Translations under genes and position numbers: made by a program
In this document: piece after piece, positions 9,547 through 23,262 of the stretch
How the letters are laid out: each line of letters opens with the position of its first letter
Numbering within the stretch: the first letter of the stretch is position 1
From: Paraphysomonas bandaiensis
Taxonomy: Eukaryota > Chrysophyceae
Assembly (NCBI GenBank): GCA_965644295.1
Contig: CBFFRP010000124.1
Location: 28,962 to 92,961, forward strand
Length of the DNA stretch: 64,000 bases
Reading direction: 5' to 3'
The notes under the pieces: generated by a model
Told to the model about the DNA's origin: nothing
Seen by the model: only the letters and a program-made list of their open reading frames with translations
Databases searched by the model: none

Positions 9547-9761
9547 AAATATCGTTGGCAAACAGCAAACTGACCACCTCTACACTCTACAACGATCGCC
9601 GTAATCTTTATTCTGTATAGACATAATATTTTAATAATTCCTTTCTTGTAATTTGCTGCTAGTAAGTACGTAATACTACTCAGTATTAGCGTACATTATA
9701 TCTTATGGAACCACCAATACTATAAGCTTGATATTCATCGTCCCAAAATGATTTTTATTGC

Positions 9762-10837
9762 TTACGTAACTTTACGAAAAACAAAAAAGCGTTCAAATCC
9801 TTTATCTCCGAATGCCTTTAACTTACACGTGTATGTAAGGGTCCACTTTCCACTTTCTAACAAGTCAAACAAAGTATCATTGGCATTAGCACCTCCCCTT
9901 CCTTCACCTACATATATAAACACATCGTTCTCCGGCGATGCAGACACATAGGCTTCCAAACATTTGGTCGCCATATCTCCTGGGTCTGGGAAAACAATCA
10001 TCAGGGCACGACCGTCAATTCCTCTAGATCTAGCAGGTACAGTGCCTACACGCTTGAATACTCTTTCATCTCCTTTTTGGACATCTTTGTAGAAGTACTG
10101 AGTGGCTGCCGGATTATGCGAAGCATTTGGTAGGGGAAGGCTCGTCATCGAGTCAAACGCTCTTATATCTACTTTATGCTTGTCTACCAACTGCCTAGCC
10201 CATTGTCCATTTCCTAGAAAAAATATTACTGAAATTCAATACATATTTGGACAAGATAATAGTGGTGTAGATGTATACCTGCCCCTAATTCAACAATTCC
10301 TTCTTTAGAACGTGCTATATCTGCTATGACTGTAAGTACCTCGTCAGTGTATGTTGCACATCCATATTTTTCTAAGTGCGCTTGCCGATCCTGTACAGTC
10401 AAACCTTTCCCATAGACAATATCAGCAACGCTCGTCACAATTTCATTGCGCTCTGACTCAGACATATCCTTCGTGTGTAAATCTTTTCGGTGCTTTACCA
10501 GCATCGATTGCAGCAATGTCTCATCTTCTTTGCGTTTGGCCAGGCCTTTTTTCAGAGACGGCCACAACATCATACCTTCATTCGAGGGTGAATTGGATTC
10601 ATTTTTAAGATACTTTTGGAAATGCAATGAGTCCTCGTTGATAAAGAAACTTTGAATCCACGTTAAGTAGGAAGTATTGGGTTGCACTTGTTTAGCGGGC
10701 ACAGAGCAAGGTGCATCTGCAGTGCAAGTGGACCACTGCTCCAACACACCCGAATATAATCCATAGCTTGCAGGGATAGATGACACTAAAAAACGTCTGG
10801 CAGACATTGCTGTATGATAAGTAGAACCCAAGCACAC
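9762..10837 (-). CDS. Putative SAM-dependent methyltransferase-like protein
   Basis: Two exons, 10837-10279 and 10213-9762, with a 65-bp GT-AG intron, giving 336 aa. Splicing restores motif I as IVELGAGNGQWARQL, the Gly-rich SAM-binding loop, followed by DIRAFDS with an acidic residue as in motif II of class I methyltransferases. A C-terminal beta strand region includes DVFIYVGEGRGG and a hydrophobic VFRKVT end. The first 180 residues are a helical extension (charged segment LAKRKEDETLL) I do not recognise. The start could be the Met at 10837 or the internal MSARRF about 10 codons later. Divergent from URB1. Substrate unknown; the fold is read from motifs only. Confidence 0.75.
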
Positions 10838-11212
10838 GAGAAGGTACTGTCTGATCGTCTGCTATATTGCTGTTGGAGGGTATCATCTGCTGGAAGCAAG
10901 TCTGGATGTGACCACCTCGACAGTTGCAAGAATACCGATACTACATACGATATACACTGGTGTATTATCCGTCTGATGCTGATGGTCACAAACCTCTGTG
11001 CCATATACAGCAGTGTCTACCTCCACATCTACAGCAGTACACTGTATGCACCGGTGTCGGTGTGTGTGTACTGCTGTGGATGTGGAACAAGAATGACCAT
11101 CTATCACTCTCTCTCTATATATATATATGTGTGTGTGTCTGCGTCCGGCCCATTCATAAATCTACACACAATTAATTAACCCAATATGTCCTCTTAAGCC
11201 ACAGTTAACATA
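10838..11212. promoter_or_regulatory. Divergent promoter region between methyltransferase-like gene and URB1
   Basis: A 375-bp gap between head-to-head genes, so both promoters should be here. It includes a CT/TA microsatellite-like run near 11105-11140 (CTCTCTCTATATATATATAT then TG repeats). No specific motif can be called. Confidence 0.4.
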
Positions 11213-14200
11213 ATGAATTTAGCTAGATTTCAACTTGCTTTGAATCATGATGATCCGGATATTGTTGTTCGGGGTCTGTATGAGTTCCAGGAGCGGATTA
11301 TAAAAGAACATGATGCAGTTGCAAGTTTCGGTTACAATGGACGGAGTTTGGAGAGCAATCAGAGTGGACCCAATCATCCTGTTGCTACAACAGGGCTTCT
11401 TAAAGAGTACATAGCCTCATCTCCTCAGTTGGAAGAACTGTTTGTGTTGTTTCAGCTTCCTGGAAGACACGACAACACCACACTTGTTCAGACACACACA
11501 AGTTGTTTATCGGCTATTTTGTTTTGTGCTCAATCTGATGCAAAATGTTGTGACACAATCGTTGCACGTGTGCTCAGTGAGCAGTCGAAATGCATCCTCA
11601 ACCAGTTGTCGATGAGTAGTTCAGCTGTTGTGCACTCAACTCTGGGGTTGTTGCTAAATATGTGCCGTGCATCCGACCAAAATTGTCGCGATACATATAG
11701 TCGCCTCATAAACCACGCTACTGAATTCAATAGCCTACTTCAACGAGGCAAAGGAGTATCATATGAAGCAGTTGGAAAGAAAGTATACACTGATGCGAGA
11801 TACCTCATAATTCTTATTGTTTTCTGTCTCCTCAAATCATCTGATGTGCCAATGCAATCGGAACTACTAGCCCATCGTTCTTTGTATAGTCGAGTTATTA
11901 ATGGTATACATAAGGATCCAGACTACACTAAACTAGTTATTTGTTTATGTGTTTTGGATTTGCTTTCTTCTCCTTCCATTAGAGTGACTTTAAAAGCGGA
12001 CCTTGTCGATACGAATTTTTTAACTAAATTGCTTGAGTTTCAAGAAACCGACGAAGAGTCTGGGATTTCGAACGAACTCATTTCATCTGTTCTCTCTGCG
12101 TACTCCTCCGCTCTTAGTCAAGCCGTTGGAGGAACTCGAAAAGGAGGCAGTGGTGGTGGGGATGTGCATGGTCGTATCACCATGTTTATAAAGCAATTGA
12201 AGCCTCACGTTTATTTATTCCATCGCGAGGTAAGATAACACCCACTCAATTTACACTAACTCTGATACATGTATATGTGTTTTGGGTTTACTGTATGAGT
12301 ATTATTCATGTATGCGTGCGTTTATAGTACACTGAGTAACTGGGACTCTGCTGCAGTTGCTGGCCCCTATTCTCAACTCTCGCCCTGCTTTGCTTTCCCG
12401 ATGCTTCGCGGCTATTCCAACACAATGGGAGCACCCTAAATTAACCTTATCATATATCACTTCTCTGTCCTATGTATGTCATTTGTTGGATACTGTTGAT
12501 ATTGATCCAGCACTGCGTTCTGCTGCAAGAAACCTGACATCAAGTGCTAGCGACAGATTGGATTTGCGACACACAGATAAAATGGAGGGTCCTGTGAAAA
12601 CCTTCGTTACTTCCTTGTGTCGCTCTCTGTTGCCTTCAGGTAGTAAGGTTTTCATGACAATTTATTGCTTCTGAACATTTTCGTATATTTCATATTTAGG
12701 AATGACGAAGCGTGATCTTAGTCGAATTCTTCAGCATAAAAGCCCTCTGGTTCAGCGCATGGGGCTCATCCTTTTTCTGCGTGTGATTCAACGTATCGAA
12801 AAGTGTCTTCGTGAAATTTCTCACCACACTGCGGTATTCAACTCCATTCAAGGGCATTTGCTCAGCTCCATTGCTGGAATATTACCGGACATACAACTTG
12901 TGTTTTCTCTGCGAAACAGGTGTATCTGTGCTTCATACGATGTGTTGTGTATCTATTCAAATCACTAACTTCTGTAATGGTGCGTAGGTATATCAAAGTT
13001 TTCTTTGAAAATCAAGCATCCTCTATCTGTCAAGGGGGCGGTAAATTATCAACTTCCGTCAATGACGAAAATGGTGTTAGTACTTTAGATAGTGATGAAC
13101 ACCTCCAGGATCGCGGGGCGTACTTCTCCAAGTTGATTCTCATTATTCTAGAAAAAACGTTTAAAACTATTCCAATGTTGATTCCAACCCAATGCAATTA
13201 TGATATTACGAGGCTTTTAGATGATATAGTGACTTGGGATAGTGATAAATCATCCAGTGAATATTATACTTCAATTCAGGAAAAACTCTCTCCAGTTCAC
13301 AATCCCTCAACAGCACAGCACACAGCAGATATTGTCGTGGGTACTTTGCGTGTGCTGCATGCTGCAACATTGGGTCATCACTGTAAGTGGTTCGGTCCAC
13401 AAAGTGATAGTGTGAAGACTTTATCATCGGTAATAGTCTCACAGAAGTGGGATATCACAGTAAAGCGCACAGCATTGACCAAACTATTGTTGCTGTCTTG
13501 TCTTCCCAACGCCTATTCTGCTGCAGATATCGATGAGCACTCTAAATACTGTACTGTAGAACCAGTTGACGTCTCTCGTATTACGGAGGCAGCCAATCTG
13601 CTTCTGTCTCATGTACTTACCCAATCGGAACTGTTCCAGGGGCACGGAGTAACTGATGTTGAGATGGTTGCGGAGCGCAGTGCATGGCTCTCTGTGATAA
13701 AAAGGTGCATTGCGTCGACCACATCACCCACGTCTCAGTTACATTTTAATTTCATTTTCATATATGAAATGCTATTAAAAATATCTTTTCACTGGAATAT
13801 TGAACTTTGTTCGAAGGCATATAGGCTACTACTCGACTCAAGTGACGGCACGCAAGAAGTATACAGTCTGTATGCTCACAAGAAATGTGTTCCATTTTCA
13901 CCAGTATTGTTTTCAGCCATTTTATTATGCTGTGGAGATTTTGGCATATTCAGTACCCAGTTGCCAAACCATATTAATTCTCATCTTACAGCTCTGCACG
14001 CTGCAGATAACAAAGAGGCTATCTCATTCTTTGATAAATACTGCGTGCACTTTCGGCAGGAAGCAGAGTTTATGGTCTCCCAAGTGCTGCTTACTCTTTT
14101 GCCATGTACCCCTGTGTCTTCATCACTGCTGTATTCGGTCCACAGATGCACTCTTGCTACCGCTAAGTGCACTACCTTGGCCCCGCAGTCAGTCACTGAT

Positions 14201-17200
14201 ATGACCCTATCTGCATGCTCACTTGTGTGCTACTCTTCAACGGCAACAAAAGCAAAGGTTCCTTCGAAAGAGGTGAATACTTTGCGGGCCACCATGGAAT
14301 TTATTGATTTGGAAAATCTATCGTCGTTTCAGTCATCGTTGCAGAACACATTACACATGTCCGATGCTGTCGTCAGGGACGTGTGTTCAGCTTATGCCAC
14401 ACCATCTGTGATCGCCAGTGTTGTGCTGAATATTTTAAATTGGTTACCAATGCTGAATGCTGACAGCATTTCTTCACTTTCAACATCTGAACAACAGACT
14501 TGCCACTTTATCAGACAGTGGTGGATGCTGGTTGTTGAAGTTGCCCTCACGCACTGTAAAGATAATGTGTCGGAGATGTTTATTGAGTGGGTAATGAATG
14601 TGGTCCTTGGAGCGTGCGATATGTCACGGAAGTCATTTGATCACAAAGTATTCATGGTTTCATACTGCCTACAGCTGCTCAAAACTCTCAGTGACTTTTT
14701 AAGTTCCATGCCAGTATCACAGAACAAGACCAGAAAAAGGACGAGGTCATCATCTTTGACTGATTCATCAAAGCAAATCAAATTAAAAGAACTGTGTGAC
14801 CAGTTGTCTGTTGTAATTATAGACGTAATTAAGAGTACTGCCTGTGCTCCTATTATAGCGAGTGTGTTAAATACCTCACACATTCTTGATCACTTTTTGG
14901 AGGCAAATTATATTGGGATGTTGTATCGTAGAATTCTTTGTGCGGCCGTTCTGTGCCAATACAGACGCATACAGACGCAGTCAAAGAAGCGTAAACAACA
15001 AGCGGATGCAAAACAGTGTGAAGATGGAGGGAAATCTCTCTGGATTGCTATTAGCAACAAAGTCCGCGATGTTTCACTATCCTCAACAGGGAACGATGGA
15101 AGTGAATTGTTTTCGTTGTGCTGGACTCTACAAATGATTGTTGATGCTCCTGCTCTCAGAAGTATGTTCATGAACTATGCAATTGAGTGTGGGGATGCGG
15201 AGAATGGCTTTATGTTAACTTCATTCAATCAGAAGCAGTTATTGAAGACAAATGATCGTCAGATGCATTCTATTTTGTTTTCAGGAATGACAGCGGTACA
15301 GCGGTCTATAGTTCAGTCAGCAGGGCCACGTGCAATAGTACGTGCAATTGCAGGACTTGGGAACAAGGTTATGAGTGTTTCAGTGGATGATAGAGGTGAT
15401 TATATGCAGAATGCTCTACTAGGTACAGTAGTGGAAACGAATGGTAGGTATAGTAATGTGGAGAAAGGAGAACTCAAATGCCCATCATTTTATTGTGAAC
15501 CTTTGAGCTTATACGACCCGACAGAGAACATCTCATCCCTTGGGAGTTTATCACGAAATATGTCGGCGCTAATGTTTTTTTCATCACTGTCTCCTAGTGT
15601 CAAATGTACAACTGGCTCTGTATTGCGAAGCATTATATCTTCTGAATCAAATATGGATACTCAACCAACCTATGGTGTTCAGTTGGGTAGTGTAATGTGT
15701 AGTCACACGCTGTCAAGGGATAGTCTTTCGATTTCTGTAACTCAAAATTGGTCCGATGTTTGTAGTATTCCTACACTTAATGACTCAGTAGTTCAGTTAA
15801 AGTGGGATGAGTACAAAGCTACTTTATTGTCCCAATCGAGGAAACTGTCGGGGGTGGTGAGTGCATTTGACCGGCTATTGTTGTGTAACTTCGATATATT
15901 CAAGAATATTTTATTGAATGTTTTATCTACTGTTCAAAGATTTATCGACAACAACCAAGTTGAAATATTTGTGCACTACATAACTCCAGCTTTTTTACAA
16001 TCCGTGAATAGTATTGACTCACTGAACAATAATGAAGTTATTGCTCTGTGGGCGTCATTGTTCATTGACACGTTCACATTTATTGCAGATAAGTCGATAA
16101 GTATCTTGAAAAAGGTATCTAGTGAAGATGTTGGGGCACTTGCACTCAAGGAATGTTTAAAGACGCTTGAATTTCTGCTCTTGGTAAAGATACCCTTTGG
16201 ATTTAATGAATTCCCCGTGGACATTCTCCGTAGGGTTCATGACCAAGTGGCGGGTGTGTTGAATAAATGTTTAAAATTATGCATGAAATTTGGACTCGAT
16301 ATGGATTTTGTCGTTGAGTTCCTGGATTCACTGGCCCGACATTTTTCTGGATTTCGAGAAGGAAGTGTATTAGGGTCAATCCTATCTGAGAAAGCACGTA
16401 GCGATGGTGATCATCAAGGACTGACTGTGTTGAAGTGTCACATGATTTTGGAAATGATAGTCAGTCACTCAAAATTTGCGGAATTGCTAGGAGGATCGGA
16501 TTGTGGTTCCAGTATTAATACCCCTTTGCTGAAGTTTATTCTTTACTTGGTGGGTATTTCGACATGCGATACCCAAAATAGCGATTCCTGTGGAGTGTCT
16601 GTGGATTGCTTGGAGTTCCTCATGCAGTCTTGTTTACTCATATATCGTGGCACGGTATCTATTGAAGACCGTATGATAAAGCGTGTGTTGCACCTTGCTG
16701 AATCCGCTTGCAGTGAGAAAATGTCGCCAGACCATGCAAGAAAACCAATATTTTCCTACCCTCCGCGTTCACTTTTGGGGGCGTCCCGGGGCAGCAATGT
16801 TAACGAGGTGACTTGGGTTTTACAAGCACTGACCCCACCTGCTGTTTATGCCACATTGGCGAATTTCCCTTTGCAGCGATCGTATGTTCCTTTTCCGATA
16901 TATTTCGAGCATGAAGTTGTCACAGAGAACTACTCCAAGCACATGGACCAAATTCGAGATAGTGTATTGCGTAGTGAGGCACACAATGATACTAAAGTGG
17001 ACGATGATAATTCGGAACATGGCAGTGACAGTGATGTGGGCTCCGTTCACGACTCCAACTTATCCTCTTCGATCGATTGGCTGTATCAGTGTGATCACAA
17101 GCTATTAGATCCTGCTTACTGGCTACCATGTATCCATCACTGCCTTCACAACAGTGCTGACGTGTCCATGCGATCTTTTGCTAATTGCGGCGCACTTGCT

Positions 17201-19978
17201 TTGGTGGTTGCTTCGTTATCAAGTGATTGTGTCATAATTCGTACTTATGCGAAAGCTTGCTTACAGTTAGTTCTTGGTTTCTTGCAGAAACAAACTCCAG
17301 ATAAAGACAGCGCATTCAAGGAAAGACCGCAGTTACTACTTGTTGTTACATTTATTCGAAATGCGATGACCAGTAATGATGTAGACAGCCAGTTCCCCTT
17401 ACCCTTGACAAGTGGAATATTTCTTGCTCGTGCAACTTTGCATTTGCTGCAGCCACAACATACTCTCTTTGGATTTATCAATAAATATCTTTTATCACGC
17501 CCTTTCTGTGATACGAAAGATGTTCCACTTTATGATCTACTCATTGTAGACTCTGATATAAACGACGATGCACCTGGTCGATTGGCGGCATTACGATTGC
17601 TTCGTGATTGTATCGGTACTAAGGAAGACCATTTGAATATGTGTCGTAAAAATGCCTACAGCCGACTGATGGTTTATTTCATGCTGTCATCCAGTGACAT
17701 CAAAGTGAACCACGCAATTTTGGATATATTTGATAAGTCGCTGAGTTGCCCCCCAGCTGCGCGGTACTTACTTGAAAGATGTGCGTTTATTCCATGGTTG
17801 CAACAGCTGTCGTCTGTACTTAATAGCAATGACATTTCTCTGCTATCAAAGGAGGGGGTATCACGTAAATTAGTTTACGATACTTCGACCAATGAAAGCT
17901 ATCAACAAGATGCGGCGTCGAGTTTGCCTCCTCTAAAAGCTGCTCCTACTCGATTACTTGCGAGAACTCTCGCTCTAATGAGAAAAACAATAGGCGCCTT
18001 AACTTTGTTGGAAAGTGACGGCTTGGATATTGTGGCCTACCTACATAGGGCATTCACAAGTGTTTCCTGTATTGTGCAAGACATTGTTTCGCTCTCAAGG
18101 CATCGAAGTGAACTATGTGTAGAGTCTATACTGCCTTTTGATTTTTTCAAGCAGTTGACCTTATGTATATGGGATTTATGTGTTGCTATATCTGCTGCTG
18201 ACGCAGAAGATGTTCGTGCGATGGGTATGCAGTGGAGTGCGCGTGATGTGGTTACTCTCGCAATATCGTGCAGAAATATCTACCAACATAGTCAACATGA
18301 GGTTGAGAGTAAGGAAGTTATCATTTCTTTACTCGCTACTCTTGGCTTCCGTCGTTGTATTGCTATCGACTTGGAAAATGCCGAGGTTGGTGAATGCTTG
18401 GAATTACTGATGGGGTTGTCTTTGTCTCAATTTTTCCTTCCAAATATTACCCAGAAAGCTGCCACTGAATCGTCTAATTTATGTATGCTTCCCAACCTGT
18501 CAGCTTTGGCTCAAACAAAGAATCACACCGAGTCTGGAAACATGTACACAACATCTATTCATTTAGTGCATCAAGAGTTGCTACATATTAGGCCAGATGC
18601 ATCATGTGCAAAAGCCGCAACAACCCCCGGTTCAGGTGTAAGCGTGGATGAGTGTATCAGAAACATTATGCATACCAACTGGACCTTGTTTTCAGAAGAA
18701 CAGTTCCAAAATACACGATTGCCAATGTCGCTGGGTCATTTTTTTATGTTGGAAGTTTGCGTGAGAGCAATATCGTCAGTGCTATCCTGCCTTCCATCAT
18801 TCGACTCTGAAACAGCGTCATTAGGCGTTTCGCTATCACGGTGGGCTATTGTTATGAAAAAAGCTTTTGTTGATAGTTTTGTATTTGAAACCGATATACA
18901 GTTCAGCCAAAATTCAAACCGCATTGCAAGTCGCATTGTGAGCCTTTGTGATAATGGTGTGGTATCTGATTACTCAGATATGTCGCGGCTGCACTTGCTC
19001 TCTGCACAGTTGACTAATATTGCTACTGTGAGTCTAATAGAAAGTGGTATTCTCATAGCAGATACAGAACAGTCTCTTGGGTCTCATATTGAATCTGTTT
19101 TCAAAACCTCTCTCGCATGGTTGGTTTGTGGAAGACCCAATGCCTTAGTTGATGAAGTGAAAGCCCGTCTTCGGCTTACAGAGGTGTGGAAACTTGATCA
19201 GCTGCGACATAGTAGCGAAGAATTTATTCATATTTTTTGTGGTATGCTATCCACTGTGCTAACTGTACATGACCGTGATTCTTCTTCGAGAGGGTCATGG
19301 TTTAAAATGCTGTGTCAGACACCACTATCTGCTATGGTGGATGATCCGACGACTGACGACGATATTGTTGCTGCTCTGCTATTTCGCCGAAGTAATTCAC
19401 TGTTAAGTCAGGCCAAATGCTTCGTTGCCGACGATTTCAACCAAACATCCTTGGTTCGAGTGTATAACGATGACATTCCCAGTTTTTCTCAAATAGACAG
19501 TATGTGGAGCGGTGAACACTATGAAACTAAAAGTCGCCGCTTATTGGGATCTTATGTATATCATGAAAATGTAGATTTCAGTACAGTCTGTACATCGGGC
19601 CAGTGGAAATTTGATCCAAAGAGTTGCAGCGATAATTCCGGGGTCGAGCTGCTTCTGAAGATGATTAAGTCAGAAGGAGGCCTCTACACTTTGCGTGGAG
19701 AGAGCACTACGCAATCGAATGCGGCTACTAGTGTTGTTACGACTGAAAACGACATATCCACGAATCGTGATTGTGAAATCAGTGCCAATATGGCATGTAG
19801 CACTTCATCGCGCAAGCGACATTCTGAAATTGAAGAGGATGAAAAAGGTATAGTTTTAAAGCGTCGAAAGGTGCTACCGAGGTTTCATGACTTAAGATAT
19901 GTTGTGCACTTTAGTCGTCTGAAAGTGGGATCTAGAAAAAAACTAGATCTGCGAGAACGCAGATGCAAGGATAGATAG
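11213..19978 (+). CDS. URB1: Nucleolar pre-ribosomal-associated protein 1 (Npa1/URB1)
   Basis: Four exons: 11213-12229, 12357-12639, 12700-12919 and 12988-19978, keeping one frame (8511 nt, 2836 aa). The N-terminal block (LVQTHTSCLSAIL, LLKSSDVPMQSELLAHRSLY, then LAPILNSRPALLSRCF) corresponds to the Npa1 N-terminal domain. The region near residue 1900 (GIFLARATLHLLQPQHTLF, INKYLLSRPF, then SDIKVNHAILDIFDKSLSC) corresponds to the conserved URB1 C-terminal domain. The length is above yeast Urb1 (about 1760 aa) and human (about 2270 aa). It is an alpha-helical scaffold of early 60S pre-ribosome assembly in the nucleolus. A basic C-terminus (KRRKVLPRF, SRKKLDLRERR) may be a nuclear or nucleolar signal. 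The 7-kb last exon is fully open. Confidence 0.9.
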
Positions 19979-20185
19979 AAATAGGCTGCAGTGACGCCAC
20001 CCTGCGTGCTTTAGATTGAGTGCTAGTTTGCTTATATTTTGTTATAAAGATAATGAATTATAGATGAAACTTTTATGGTCGCGCATTTTTACATAGCTCA
20101 GCTAGAGGGCAAATACATGATGGAAAAATATTTCAACGACACTAACACTAGTAAAATACAACGTCGATCGAATCACTCCTAGTAG

Positions 20186-20557
20186 TGAATGTCTGACATT
20201 AGCAATGGGCATGTAAGAGTCATGACTAATAGCAATAGCAAAACAATTTGACTAACTAGTGCTTTAACTCTGATACTCTACCATTTGGCTCTACGAAAGC
20301 TGATTGTGCGTCACCGCAGGCACCAAGGTGCAACCACTTTCGCTCTCTGTCCTCAAGGTAATTCGTCAAGGCCCAAAGACGTCTACACAAGTGACGCCTC
20401 TTACTTTAGTGTTCCTTGTACCACACAAGCATTAGGCTATGAGTGGGTAGAACATTATCTACTGACTATATATGCGGCTCACGTTAGTTTCCCGGAGAAA
20501 TATCTCCCGTACTTATTCCCCAGAACACCACGAAAAGGTGTGGGTTGAACTGAGGGT
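20186..20557 (-). mobile_element. Retroposon copy F, inverted (372 bp)
   Basis: Minus-strand copy of the short subfamily. Flanks 20172-20185 ATCACTCCTAGTAG and 20558-20571 ATCACTCCTACTAG match at 13 of 14 positions, a long TSD. Read on the minus strand it begins near ACCCTCAGTTCAACCC, carries GTGAGCCGCATATATAG and GGTGCCTGCGGTGACGCACA, and ends in CAGACATTCA, the same terminal words as copy A1. Confidence 0.75.
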
Positions 20558-20686
20558 ATCACTCCTACTAGTATAAGTTAGCTAGAAAATGATATATATT
20601 TCCTTCTAAAATAAAATTTATAATTCTTAATACTTAATAATACAAGTACTTTTCCGTACTAATGCTTCAGATGAGATGCGCTTGTA

Positions 20687-21283
20687 CAAAACACAGACAG
20701 AAACGGAAACGCCCAAGGGTGCTAAGATTACTAGGAATCCACAGACGAACCGAGACTGGAACACCGCCCACCGCACATATGAACCCTACCAACCATACAC
20801 AAAGGACCATAGCACCGGACCGTATGAAACCAACAGGCCCTAGACAACGGCGACGACGTCTCCGGCAACTCCACCTATGCCCAACGCCCAGATGGTGCAT
20901 GGCGACACCGCCACATTCCACCACACCATTAACCTTAGTACACACATCTAGTGCTCGGTACACTCAGGACCTTAATACAGAACCCTGTACCTCAGAGCCA
21001 GGCGGAACCTTATCCCAAGGGGAGACCCCCGGACAACACGCGCCAGTGAGTCCTCAGACACACGAGCAGCGCGAACTCACACACAACATTAAGAACGGAA
21101 GTAATTGCACCTTGGTGCTTGCGGCGACGCACAAGCAGCTTCTGTAGCGCTAAATAGTAGGATAATAGAATTTGTGCTGATTGGTTATGAGTAGAGGTCT
21201 AACTAGTAGATCTAGCATTCAACTAGCCACTATATCGGAACGAGTTTTTAACGCCTATATTGCTAAATAAAAAGACCTTTAAT
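20687..21283 (+). mobile_element. Retroposon copy B, 5'-truncated (597 bp)
   Basis: An exact 11-bp TSD ATGCGCTTGTA is at 20676-20686 and 21284-21294. The sequence begins in the middle of the longer copy C (at the CAAAACACAGACAGAAA position, 44716 there) and then runs parallel to its 3' end through the shared tail to TTTAATAT. Truncation at the 5' end with an intact 3' end and a TSD is the hallmark of target-primed reverse transcription. Confidence 0.85.
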
Positions 21284-21294
21284 ATGCGCTTGTA

Positions 21295-23252
21295 TATCGT
21301 GTGGTATACTAATTTAGAATATTGAGTTATCATGCTAAACTAAAAGTTTGTAAATTGCGCCTGTTTAAAGGGTATATAAGTCATACTAATTCAAAAGTGT
21401 CTGATTCTTTGAGACCTTCTTGAAAACTGATTCTTTTTGAAGAAATCTTACACCGCCAGGACTGCTTGATGAAATTTGTTATCGGAACATATAAGGTCTG
21501 TCTCCCAAAGTGGGGGTGACTTTTTGTTGAACGACGAGGTTCTTATACGTTTCTCGTCTATGTCCAGGAGTTATTTCGTCGCCTTACTTCATCCTTTTTT
21601 GCTTGCTACCACTACATTGTGATCACTAGAAGTATCAGACAACACCGTTATATCTGTTTAGCACAAAGAGAATGCATTCTGAATTATCACGTGCCTGTGG
21701 AACTACGGCCCTCTATATATCAAGAAGCGTACAAGAATATACAGTTACATATATACCGAGAGGATGGTTGTGCACCCAAGATATATTTATCCCTCAAATA
21801 TCTCATGAATTGTCGCTCAAGCGACATAATTAACCCACGAGCTATACCACACATACCACGTTTTCATATATAACAGGCCTCTCTATATACGACTGTGCTG
21901 CAACTAGAGTGATCTGATATTTCCAGAAATCATATTGTTTTTAGAAAGTGAGAGGGAAAAAAAGTATTTGCATTAGCCGTTCCAGAAGTGAGAGGGAAAG
22001 AACAAAAAAGGTATAAGAGATCCTCATAAAATCCACTGATTCACTTGTAGCACGCAAGCACTCCCAAGTACTCAAGATTCCGGTACAGCCAAGAATTAAA
22101 TAGCTGAATACTGTTATTATTGAAGTTAAACGCCACGGCGTACACCTCATATTGCTGATATAGATGTAGTATGGTACATACATAATTAGTCAAAACCAGT
22201 AAGTTTTGACAGAGTTCTGTTTCTGTTGAAATTTTTTTCATCTTTCCTTAGCTAAAACATATATGTTCTAAGAAGCTTTGTATGAGTTCGTAGTTGATAT
22301 ATATCTTGAAATACTCTTGCAAACTGTGTTTAACTTTATTGCGATAAAAGTCCTAGCTCAGAAGAAGTTATGTCTTGGGTAAGCTTTTATATACTACATA
22401 TGCTAGTATAAACAGAGATTAGTAGAGGAGAGGTGCAGCGTGATCCATCGTCTGATTATCGAAAGAATCAACATTGGATTAACAAGCCCAGCAACTTTTA
22501 TATTTCAAGAGGTAAAGATAGTTCGACTACTTCAATGTGACCTGTAGTGCTCGCCAGTATATGGCTCGATAGCAGAATACATGCCATCTTTTAACATAGA
22601 CGCCATACATTGAAGCATGTTTGACCGCCATCCAAAAGCATATCACGCGTGGCCTTTCATATAGGCTAATTGCATTGCAAATGTGTGTTTCAAAAATCCC
22701 ACCGCTACTATGTCATCGGTTCTACACGACATAAATACTTTGTTAAAATCTTCTTCAAGTGTTAACTCAGTGTTAATGCCAAAGCAGAACACAGAGTAGT
22801 TGCTTTATCGAGTGAGAGTAGCACAACAAAGACAAGAACAGATTTTGATGTATCTAATAGTTTCAGTATTATTGTGTATGAAATCCACACGTTCCTTTTC
22901 TCGACTAAAAGCATACCAGCATGATGCTAACTCATTTATTGATGTCTGATATCTTTAATCCTGAACTATATGTATGATAAGAGTACCACAACGGTATTCT
23001 TCATTCTTCAAGTAACGGTCATAACTCAAATACCTTAGAAATACAGCTTTTAATTCTCACAAACAGCGAAACTCTACATATCGGCCGTAAAAGAATATAA
23101 GCGATTGACTCATAATTGTCATAAATGCGATAAATTATAATATGCTTCTCACTCACCCACAACACTTGTCGCAATGACAGCACCATTATCTGCTATAATT
23201 TTCAGTTATGGCAAGTTAACTGCCTTGCTATGTTCATCATAAAGAATATCAT
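21295..23252. other. About 2 kb without a recognised gene
   Basis: AT-rich sequence between two retroposons. The longest ORFs are under 90 codons with no domain-like character. A short run AGTGAGAGGGAAA occurs twice (about 21945 and 21985). Nothing else is supported. Confidence 0.45.
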
Positions 23253-23262
23253 TGTCTAAACC

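Noticed and set aside
13800-14204. 134-codon ORF within URB1
   Set aside because: Alternative frame of the long URB1 exon with no protein-like features of its own.
20667-21147. 161- and 98-codon ORFs in retroposon B
   Set aside because: Both lie within a transposed, 5'-truncated copy and overlap its TSD; no domain visible.
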